A stretch of DNA of 64,000 bases from Xanthomonas sp. CFBP 8443 (GTDB lineage: Bacteria; Pseudomonadota; Gammaproteobacteria; Xanthomonadales; Xanthomonadaceae): assembly GCF_025666195.1 (NCBI RefSeq), contig NZ_CP102592.1, forward strand, positions 5,146,001 to 5,210,000, in the 5' to 3' direction. Every line of letters begins with the position of its first letter. Positions within the stretch are counted from its first letter, which is position 1. The position numbers and the translations under genes were made by a program. Positions 52,518-59,615 of this stretch are shown in pieces. The notes beneath the pieces were generated by a model. The model saw only the letters and a program-made list of their open reading frames with translations. It had not been told where the DNA came from and made no database searches.

Positions 52518-54800
52518 TTACCAGCGCATCTCGAAGCCGATGCCGACCACGCGCGGTGCGCCGAGGACGGCGATCGGCTGGTCGGTCCAGCGGTACTGCA
52601 GGTACTGCTTGTCGAGCAGGTTGTTGGCGAACACCCAGGCGCTCCAGTCCAGGGTCTCGTAGCCGAACTTTGCATTGACCAGCGTGCGCGAGGCCAGCTG
52701 CGGCGAGTCGGTGCCGATGTCGGTGTAGACCTTGTCGCGGAAGTTGGCGTTGAGGTTGGCGACCCAGCCGCCGCCGAAGCGCCAGTTGGCGCCCGCGGCC
52801 GCGGTCCAGCGCGGCGCGTAGGCGAACTCGCGGCCGGCATAGTCGGTGATCTCGGCGCCGACCACGGTCTTGAACTCGTCGAAGCGGGTGCGCGAATAGC
52901 CCAGCGACGCATACCAGTCGAAGCCTTCGCCGAGCCGGTGGCTGGCCTCCAGCTCGAAGCCGTACAGGTGCGCGCGACCGGCGTTGATGGTGTTGTAGTC
53001 GTAGTCGTTGAGACCGAAGAAGGCGAAGACCTGCTTGTCCTTCCAGTCGATGTAGTAGGCGTTGGCGTTGACGCTCAGGCGCCCGTCCAGCCACTGCGAG
53101 CGCAGCGCGGCCTCGTAGTTCCAGGTGTATTCCGGGTCGTAGGCGAAGGCCTGGCTGCGCGCGGTGTTGAAGCTGGAACCGCCGGAGCGGTAGCCGCGCT
53201 GCACCACCAGGCTGGCAGCCAGGTCCGGGCTCCATTCGTAGCGCGCGCCGAGCTTGGGCAGGAACGCGCTGAAGTCGCGCGCGTTGTTCGGCACCTCGCC
53301 GCTGGCCGAGGCGACGATGCCGGCCACGCCGGCGTTGATCGCATCGATCGCCTGGTACAGCGCGGTGCCCGGGCTGGCGAAGCTGGCGGGGCTCGGATAG
53401 GTGCCGACGAAGGTCGCGTTGGTACTGGAGGCCATCTCGTAGCGCTGGCGGTCGTAGCGGAAGCCGCCGATCAGCGAGAAGCCGCGGCCGACATGCCACT
53501 GCCCGTCGGCGAACAGCGCGCGGTTCTCCGAGGTGGTCGGCGACGCGCTGACGTACGACACCGGGATCACCGGCAACGCCCGCCCATACGCGGCCGAGAT
53601 CGCCGCCGCGTTGGCGGCCGGGAAGCCGGCGCCGCGCAGCAGGCGGGTGATGGTGGCGAGCGGGGTGTTCACGTCGAGCCGATTGACCAGGTCGTCCTCG
53701 GTCTCGTGCCTGGCCCAGTACGCGCCGAACAGACCCTCCACCGCCTGGCCGTCGTAGTTCAGGCGCAGCTCCTGCGAGGTGGTGCGGGTGCCGGTCACGC
53801 GCCTGGCATCGGCGATCTGCACCGCGCTGCGGTCGCCGTCCCAGGTGCTGTCGAGGTCCACCTCGTTCCACGCCGTCACCGCCGACAGCGACCAGGCCGC
53901 GTTGAGGGCGTAGTCGACGTTGAGGGTGGCGATGTCGCTGTCGGTGCGGTTGCGGTTGGGGACGTTGTCGTGGTTGACCCGACGCTTGAAGGCGCCCGCT
54001 TCGTCGGTGTGCAGGTACACGTACAGGTACGGCCCGGTGCGGTGCGCCTTGGTGTAGCCGAGCTGGACCCGCAGACCCTCGATCGCCGACGGGGTCCACA
54101 GCAGCTTGCCGCGGTAGGTCAGCGCATGCTGCGCATCGTCGGAGGCCTGGCGCGTGTCGTTCCACAGGTAGCCATCGAAGCTGCGCTGCTCGACCGAGGT
54201 GCGGAACGCCAGTTCGTCGGCCACCAATGGGCCGCCGAACGCCGCGGCCAGGGTGCGGTCGGACGGATCGGACGCCAGCACGCGCACCTTGCCTTCCCAG
54301 TCCATGGTCGGCTCGGCGGTGTGCAGGATCACCGCGCCGGCCAGCGCGTTCTCGCCCTGCAGCGTGGACTGCGGCCCGCGCAGGATCTCCACCTGCTGCA
54401 GGTCCCACATGCTCAGCGGCGCCGAACTGGTCGCGGTCCGCGGCAGCGCCGCGCCGTCCAGGTAGATGGTGGCCAGCGGCGCATCGCCGCCGCCGTCGAT
54501 GTCGCGGATACCGCGGATGGTGAAGCCCAGATCGCCGTAGCTCTGCGACACGTTGGCGGTGCGATTGAACACCTCGTAGAGGTTCTGCAGGTTTTCCTGC
54601 TCGATCCGCGCCTGAGTGGTCACCGCCACGCTGCTGGTGGTGTCCTGCAGCGTGCGCTCGCGCTTCTCGCCGGTGACGACGATGCGGTCCAGGGTGGTGG
54701 GATCGGCCGCGACCGCCTCGGCGGCCAGCGCATGCGCCGGGCTGGCCAGGACCGCGGCAATGGAAACGGACAGCAACAGCAAGTTGACGCGCACGCGCAT
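52518..54800 (-). CDS. TonB-dependent receptor of PepSY iron operon
   Basis: A 760-residue outer-membrane receptor. The signal peptide is MRVRVNLLLLSVSIAAVLAS ending HALAAEA, and the TonB-box region is TLDRIVVTGEKRERTLQDTT. The plug has SYGDLGFTIRGIRDIDGGGD, DPQQVEILRG-type WDLQQVEILRGPQSTLQGEN and ALAGAVILHTAEP. The barrel ends RVVGIGFEMRW. The adjoining DUF3325, DUF3649 and PepSY genes point to ferric-siderophore or related iron uptake. An IS110 element sits about 190 bases upstream of the start and may have altered its promoter. Confidence 0.92.
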   Translation of the reverse strand: MRVRVNLLLLSVSIAAVLASPAHALAAEAVAADPTTLDRIVVTGEKRERTLQDTTSSVAVTTQARIEQENLQNLYEVFNRTANVSQSYGDLGFTIRGIRDIDGGGDAPLATIYLDGAALPRTATSSAPLSMWDLQQVEILRGPQSTLQGENALAGAVILHTAEPTMDWEGKVRVLASDPSDRTLAAAFGGPLVADELAFRTSVEQRSFDGYLWNDTRQASDDAQHALTYRGKLLWTPSAIEGLRVQLGYTKAHRTGPYLYVYLHTDEAGAFKRRVNHDNVPNRNRTDSDIATLNVDYALNAAWSLSAVTAWNEVDLDSTWDGDRSAVQIADARRVTGTRTTSQELRLNYDGQAVEGLFGAYWARHETEDDLVNRLDVNTPLATITRLLRGAGFPAANAAAISAAYGRALPVIPVSYVSASPTTSENRALFADGQWHVGRGFSLIGGFRYDRQRYEMASSTNATFVGTYPSPASFASPGTALYQAIDAINAGVAGIVASASGEVPNNARDFSAFLPKLGARYEWSPDLAASLVVQRGYRSGGSSFNTARSQAFAYDPEYTWNYEAALRSQWLDGRLSVNANAYYIDWKDKQVFAFFGLNDYDYNTINAGRAHLYGFELEASHRLGEGFDWYASLGYSRTRFDEFKTVVGAEITDYAGREFAYAPRWTAAAGANWRFGGGWVANLNANFRDKVYTDIGTDSPQLASRTLVNAKFGYETLDWSAWVFANNLLDKQYLQYRWTDQPIAVLGAPRVVGIGFEMRW

Positions 54801-55009
54801 CGCTCCGTGGAAGCAGGATCGGACGGAGGCATGGCGGCGGCTGTGCCTGGCTGCCGGACCCGGCAGCGCTGGGCGCGGACTTTAACAGAGCGTGAAGATG
54901 GCGGCTACAAATTTGTGCGGCGTATCAAGGGCTGCCATGGCGGATCTTCGGCATTGGGTTCTCCCGCTCTTCAGGACGGAGCGGCCCTCTGTAGATACCG
55001 TCTTCCCGT

Positions 55010-55981
55010 CTAACAGGCAATGGCCTTTTGAGGATCGAAGGGCGTGTTTGATTTGAGGACGCCGTAGGCAAGATGCAGCAACTTGCGCATGGCGGCGCAG
55101 ACGATTTGCTTGCCGGCTTTGCCGCGTTCGCGCAGGCGCTGCTTCAGCGCACGGACGACCGGATTGTGGGTCATGGCGACCAGGGCCGGCATGTACAGGC
55201 CCGCGCGCAGCCGCGGGGAGCCGGTGCGGGAGATGCAGACCTGGCCCTGGCGCTTGCCGGACTCCTGCAGCCGGGGGTTGAGCCCGGCAAAGGCGGTCAC
55301 CGCCGAGGCGTGGGCGAAGCGCTCCACATTGCCAAGTTCGGCCAGCATCAACGCCGCGCTGGTGTCGGCGATCCCATCGATGCTCACCAGCAGGTCGCGC
55401 TGCCCGCGCAAGGTCGGGTCCTGGTCGATCTGGTCGTCGATGGCCCGTTCAATCTGCGCGATGCGCGCCTGCAACTGGCCGATGTTCTCCAGGAGCGAGT
55501 CGCGCACCACCGGCGCGGCCACGTCCAGGCGGTTGCGCTCCATCTGCAGCATTTGCAGCAGGTCGTCCCGGCGCCGCACCAGCGCCTTGAGCTGCTTGAG
55601 CGCCGGCGGGTCGGGCTGCCAGGGCCGCAGCTGCGCCGCATGGCGCTGGCCGTAGCTGGCGATCAGCTTGGCATCGCTGCGGTCGGTCTTGACCCGGGTC
55701 AGCTGGCTGCGTGCATACAGCGCCATCTGCGCTGGGTTGAGTACGCACACGCGGTAGCCCAACCCATGCACGAACTCGGCTAGCGCCTCGTGGTAGGTGC
55801 CGGTGGCTTCCATCACGATCCAGCTGTCCGCCTGCGCGTGCGTCTGCAGCCACGCGTGCAGGGCCTGGAAGCCCTTCGGATCGTTGGGAAGCTTGGCCTT
55901 GGTGCGGTACTTGCCGTTGGCCAGGTCGATGGCCAGATCGAAACTGCGCTTGGCGACGTCAATGCCGACGACTGGGGACAT
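55010..55981 (-). CDS. IS110-family DEDD transposase (recombinase)
   Basis: A 323-residue transposase. The N-terminal RuvC-like DEDD domain has VVGIDVAKRSFDLAI (first Asp), WIVMEATGTYHEAL (Glu), VLNPAQMALYARSQLTRVKT with DRSDAKLIASYGQ (two Asp). A coiled-coil region (DLLQMLQMERNRLDVAAPVV) is followed by the Tnp C-terminal domain: LLVSIDGIADTSAALMLAEL, FAHASAVTAFAGLNPRLQES and CISRTGSPRLRAGLYMPALV, which holds the catalytic Ser. All parts are intact and no frameshift is seen, so the element may still be active. Confidence 0.95.
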   Translation of the reverse strand: MSPVVGIDVAKRSFDLAIDLANGKYRTKAKLPNDPKGFQALHAWLQTHAQADSWIVMEATGTYHEALAEFVHGLGYRVCVLNPAQMALYARSQLTRVKTDRSDAKLIASYGQRHAAQLRPWQPDPPALKQLKALVRRRDDLLQMLQMERNRLDVAAPVVRDSLLENIGQLQARIAQIERAIDDQIDQDPTLRGQRDLLVSIDGIADTSAALMLAELGNVERFAHASAVTAFAGLNPRLQESGKRQGQVCISRTGSPRLRAGLYMPALVAMTHNPVVRALKQRLRERGKAGKQIVCAAMRKLLHLAYGVLKSNTPFDPQKAIAC

Positions 55982-56019
55982 AAGGACTCCTCCATCGGAT
56001 GGGTGATCACGATCATCGC

Positions 56020-56200
56020 TGCGCCCGGTCCTGCCTTGTGGATGCGAGTTCACGCCAGCGGCGGACTCTGGATACCGTGCGGACACCACAGGGCCAGCAG
56101 ATGGAGGGCGGGAGCCGATCTACAGCACAAGCTCGAAGCTTCAGGAGCGACTGGACTTCCCGCACCTCCCCCGATGATCAGTCGGAAGACATAACGCCTT
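56020..56200 (-). ncRNA. Putative bridge RNA of the IS110 element
   Basis: On the minus strand the region before the transposase folds into two internal-loop hairpins. The first (target loop) carries CGCTCCT (plus 56149-56143) and CTGTAG (plus 56125-56120) on either side of the hairpin AAGCT-TCG-AGCTT. These match the two strands of the occupied palindrome CGCTCCTACAG. The second (donor loop) carries ACGGTATC (plus 56078-56071) and ACAAG (plus 56039-56035) around CGCC-GCT-GGCG. These match the element's right end (54994-55001, eight of eight) and left end (56221-56225). Exact ends are unknown. Confidence 0.75.
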
Positions 56201-56225
56201 CAGGGGCGCCATGTCCAGATACAAG

Positions 56226-56244
56226 GAGCGGCTTCAGCCGCGAC
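56226..56244. repeat. Right part of GTAG palindrome split by IS110
   Basis: GAGCGGCTTCAGCCGCGAC lacks its GTAG head, which lies on the far side of the insertion at 54991-54994. Confidence 0.85.
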
Positions 56245-56418
56245 AAGCAAAGCCGGCCACTGTGCACACCGCGGAAACGTCGGGCCCAAATCCTGAGATG
56301 CGCCCGACCCGCTGCCCGTAAGCAGCGCACCATCGCGGGCAATGCGCATGGATCCAGGCGACGTAAAACCGCAGCCGCCAAGCGCTGCCGCGCATGCCGC
56401 GGCAGCGCCCGGCCGCAC

Positions 56419-58023
56419 TCAATACAGCTTGCGCTCGGCCGCCGGCGGCGGCGTCCACTGGTACAGCCAGGTTTCGGTCAGCGGCTTGCCGCCGGCGCGC
56501 AGGAACAGGCGGATGTCGATCTGCTGGGTGCCCCCATCCGGCGGCACCACGTCGAACATTGCGCGGTAGCCGGAGAGTTCGTGCAGCGGCCGCGCCGAGA
56601 CGATCTCGGTGCTGCCGCGGCTCAGCTGCAGCACCGCTTCGACCTTGGCGTCCTTGTCCTTGCCGAGCTTGGCCAGCTCGCCGCCGACGAAGTCCACCGC
56701 GAAGCGCCAGGAGAAGTGGTTGCGCTTCTGCCCGACCACGCCGCCCAGGCCCGTGCGGGTCGCCACGCAATGCGCCAGCGGCGAGGCGGCCGGCGGCTGC
56801 GCACCCCAGTACAGGCGATAGCCGAACAGCAGTTCCTGCCCGGGCTGCGGTTTGTCCTGCGGATTCCAGAACGCGACGATGTTGTCGAAGGTCTCGTCGA
56901 CGGTGGGAATCTCCACCAGCTGCACCGAGCCCTTGCCCCAGCCCTGCTTCGGCTCCACCCACAGGCACGGACGCTTCTCGTAGTACACGCCGTCGTCGTG
57001 GTAGTGGTCGAAATTGCGGTCGCGTTGCAGCAGGCCGAAACCGCGCGGGTTCTCGTCGACGAACATGTTGAAGCGCAGCTGCGGCGGATTGCACAGCGGC
57101 CGCCAGATCCATTCGCCGCCGCCGGTCCACATCGCCAGGCCGTCGGTGTCGTGGATCTCCGGGCGCCAGTCCCAGTCCATGCGACGGTCGTTCTCGCCGA
57201 CCTGGTACATGCTGGTGCACGGTCCCAGGCCCAGCCGCTCGATGGTCTTGCGCGGGTATAGCGCGCTGTCGATGTCCATCAGCAGCACGTCGCCGTTGGT
57301 GATCGCGAAGCGGTAGGCGCCGGCCACGCTCGGCGAGTCCAGCAGCGCGTACACCACCACGGTATCCGAGCCGGCCTTGGGCTGCTCCAGCCAGTAGGCG
57401 ATGAAGTCCGGGAACTCCTCCGGCCCGCCGGTGCCGGTATCGATCGCCAGTCCGCGCGCGGATTGGCCGTACTGGCCTTCCTTGCCCACCGCGCGGAAAT
57501 AGCTGGCACCGAGGAACGCGGCGAAATCGCGATCGGTGTCCTGCTTGGTGTTGAGGCGGAAGCCGGCGAAGCCCAGCTCCTTGGGCAGGTGCTTGCCCTG
57601 CAGACCGCTCTTGCCGTAGTCGAACGCGGCGCCGTCGTAGGCCAGTTCCTGCGCCTGCCCGTCGACCAGGTCAAACATGTGCACCGGCGTCTTGAAGTAC
57701 AGGCCCAGGTGGAAGAACTTGGCCTGGAACTTCGGCCCCTTGTCGACCGCCCACAGCGCATGGTCCTGGCGGTAGCGGATCGACTGGTACTGGTCCCAGT
57801 TCAGCGCTTCCAACGGTCCCGGCAGCACCCGCTTGTGGCTCTGGTACGGCGCCTGGGCCATGGCCCGGGCGTGGCCCTTGAGCCAGGCGTAGTCGAAGGG
57901 CTGCGGCTTGCCCAGGCGGCGCAGGCCGACCGCGGGGGCGGCCTGGCCGAGCATCGGCATCGCGGGCAAGCCCATGGCGGCGAAGGCGGCGGCGGCGTTC
58001 TTGAGGAAATCGCGTCGTTGCAT
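56419..58023 (-). CDS. opgD: Periplasmic glucan biosynthesis protein D
   Basis: A 534-residue Tat-exported protein (MQRRDFLKNAAAAFAAMGLP) of the OpgD/OpgG family, which shapes the backbone of osmoregulated periplasmic glucans. The family's large beta-sandwich shows conserved ATGRTDGLG-like NTKQDTDRDFAAFLGASYFR, VYALLDSPSVAGAYRFAITN and NPRGFGLLQRDRNFDHYHDD. The C-terminal Ig-like part ends ETWLYQWTPPPAAERKLY. It stands alone here; in Xanthomonas these glucans act in osmoadaptation and virulence. The start at 58023 coincides with the Tat motif; a 13-codon longer form is possible. Confidence 0.93.
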   Translation of the reverse strand: MQRRDFLKNAAAAFAAMGLPAMPMLGQAAPAVGLRRLGKPQPFDYAWLKGHARAMAQAPYQSHKRVLPGPLEALNWDQYQSIRYRQDHALWAVDKGPKFQAKFFHLGLYFKTPVHMFDLVDGQAQELAYDGAAFDYGKSGLQGKHLPKELGFAGFRLNTKQDTDRDFAAFLGASYFRAVGKEGQYGQSARGLAIDTGTGGPEEFPDFIAYWLEQPKAGSDTVVVYALLDSPSVAGAYRFAITNGDVLLMDIDSALYPRKTIERLGLGPCTSMYQVGENDRRMDWDWRPEIHDTDGLAMWTGGGEWIWRPLCNPPQLRFNMFVDENPRGFGLLQRDRNFDHYHDDGVYYEKRPCLWVEPKQGWGKGSVQLVEIPTVDETFDNIVAFWNPQDKPQPGQELLFGYRLYWGAQPPAASPLAHCVATRTGLGGVVGQKRNHFSWRFAVDFVGGELAKLGKDKDAKVEAVLQLSRGSTEIVSARPLHELSGYRAMFDVVPPDGGTQQIDIRLFLRAGGKPLTETWLYQWTPPPAAERKLY

Positions 58024-58322
58024 GGGCCGGATCGAAGCGGAAAGGGGCTCCATCATAGACAAGCGGCGTTAAACGCGAGAGTTGGGGCGTGTCATCGATT
58101 CACGAGCAGATCGCGTTGGGTCTGTCAGGTCGCGAGCCGCTGCCGCACCTGACGGGCCCGCGCAGCGCGCTGCCGGCCTGACAGGCCCAACCCGCCCGGC
58201 CGCTCTCGTGCGCCCTCGACGCTACGTCATCGCCGGGCGGAACCATCCTCCACGCCTTTCACTCGTGCTTGCCTCGCGACGCACAAGAGCGGCGCGAGCT
58301 GCTTGGGAATTGATGAGGCGCC
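58024..58322. other. Intergenic region with long imperfect hairpin
   Basis: This 299-base gap upstream of opgD includes the inverted repeat TTGGGTCTGTCAGG (58116-58129) and CCTGACAGGCCCAA (58177-58190), which pair over 14 bases with a single G-U wobble in RNA. Between them TCAGGT and ACCTGA also pair. It could be a terminator for the upstream gene, a leader structure for opgD, or an unclassified repeat. Confidence 0.55.
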
Positions 58323-59417
58323 CTAGGGCGTCGCGCAGGCCCCTTGCAACGCCAGCGCCGCGGCGTGTTGGCACAGGAAGCTGCGCTGCTGCGCCGGGTC
58401 GTCGCCGCCGGCGTAGTCCAGCAACGTCCATTGCTCCTCGGCCTGCATGTTCTGGCCCGGCGCCAGGGTCCGGTACGGCGCGTGCACTTCGATTTCGAGC
58501 AGGCCGCCGCCCGGATCCGCTGCCGACGCATCCAGGTAGAACTCGACCTGGCCCTGTTCGGAATGGATACGCTCACGCGGTTGGTGGGCGAAGCGGATCA
58601 CCCAGGCCTGGCCGCCGGCGAAGGCAGCGATCCAGCCCGCCGACGGCTGCAGCAAAAGCTTGCCGCGCTGCCCAGCGCTGCCAGGCGGCGCGGCAGCCAG
58701 CGCCATCATCCCGTCCTGCAGCGCGTACTGCGGCGGCGCGTAGCCGGCGCCATCGCTGGGCTGCACGCGGATATCGGCGGCAGCGGCGACCGGCACCAGC
58801 ACCCGCGTGGACGACGGCACCCGGGTGTTGAACCACAGATCCCAGGCCACTGCGGTCTTGCGCACGTTCTGCGCCTGGACCTGCAGCACCACGCTGTCGC
58901 CGCGCTGCGGCGACAGCGCGAAAGTCTTGTGCAAGCGCACGCCGCTGACCGGACTGTCCACGCCGCGCAGCCGAAGACGGCGCGGGGAGCGCTCGGTAAC
59001 GGTGGTGGTGGCGAAGCTCAGGTACGGATCCGGCGGCCAGATCGCGTGCGCGGCGCGGCGCGCCGGATTGGCGTCCTGGTGCTGCCACCAGGCGCTTTGC
59101 GGGCCGACCCAGACGTCGTGGCCGAAATAGGGGATGTCGTTGGCCGCCGCGCTGACGGCCGGCAGCGGCTGGCGCTGCACCGCTTCGCCGACCTTGATCA
59201 GGTTCGGCCCGCCGCTGCGCTGGAAGCCCAGCACGCGCCCGCCCAGGGTCGGCGTGACCGTGAGCCGGATCACGCCGTTGTCCGTGACCCACGGCGCCGG
59301 CGCGCCTGCGCCGGGCGGCGTTGCCGGTGGCGCGGCCACGCCGGACGCAGATGCGCCGAGCAGCGCGAGCGCGACCGCGCACGGCCGCCACCATCCATTC
59401 TGCTTGTCTGCGCGCAT
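58323..59417 (-). CDS. Secreted DUF4380-type protein
   Basis: A 364-residue protein with signal peptide (MRADKQNGWWRPCAVALALL then GASASGVAA). The mature part resembles DUF4380/galactose-mutarotase-like beta sandwiches: NGVIRLTVTPTLGGRVLGFQ, FGHDVWVGPQSAW, RLRLRGVDSPVSGVRLHKTF and NVRKTAVAWDLWFNTRVP. This fold often binds or modifies carbohydrates, and the neighbouring OpgD suggests an envelope-polysaccharide role, but I have no direct function. A 55-codon upstream extension is Arg-rich and rejected. Confidence 0.82.
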   Translation of the reverse strand: MRADKQNGWWRPCAVALALLGASASGVAAPPATPPGAGAPAPWVTDNGVIRLTVTPTLGGRVLGFQRSGGPNLIKVGEAVQRQPLPAVSAAANDIPYFGHDVWVGPQSAWWQHQDANPARRAAHAIWPPDPYLSFATTTVTERSPRRLRLRGVDSPVSGVRLHKTFALSPQRGDSVVLQVQAQNVRKTAVAWDLWFNTRVPSSTRVLVPVAAAADIRVQPSDGAGYAPPQYALQDGMMALAAAPPGSAGQRGKLLLQPSAGWIAAFAGGQAWVIRFAHQPRERIHSEQGQVEFYLDASAADPGGGLLEIEVHAPYRTLAPGQNMQAEEQWTLLDYAGGDDPAQQRSFLCQHAAALALQGACATP

Positions 59418-59478
59418 GGCGGTCCCGCTGTCGAGGAAGGAACCGCGATTGTGGCGGCTGTACGGCGCCGGTGACAGG

Positions 59479-59501
59479 TGTGGGAGCGACTTCAGTCGCG
59501 A
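59479..59501. repeat. Single GTAG-family palindrome
   Basis: TGTGGGAGCGACTTCAGTCG then CGA. It has lost the GTAG head (GTGG) and is not paired; it lies between the kinase stop and the DUF4380 start. Confidence 0.65.
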
Positions 59502-59615
59502 TGGGCGTGACCGGGACAGCCATCGGCGACGGCTGACCGGAGATTTCCGAAGTCGCCACCAGCGCAGCAGCATCCGACTCAAAAGCGCTGGCTTTTCACT
59601 GCTACCCCGCCGGCC

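Larger units (their letters stand above)
54995..56225 (-). mobile_element. IS110-family insertion sequence, complete, inserted in a GTAG palindrome
   Basis: The element is about 1231 bp. The flanks GTAG (54991-54994) and GAGCGGCTTCAGCCGCGAC (from 56226) rejoin into the intact palindrome GTAGGAGCGGCTTCAGCC seen elsewhere in the window, so the insertion site is precise. On the minus strand both junctions carry the dinucleotide CT (plus-strand AG at 54993-54994 and 56224-56225), the core used by IS621-like IS110 elements. The transposase occupies most of the element; the 240 bases before it encode the probable bridge RNA. Confidence 0.85.

Noticed and set aside
54801..54990. A gene fragment between the receptor and the IS110 left flank
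   Set aside because: Only short open stretches are present; it is best read as the receptor promoter region.
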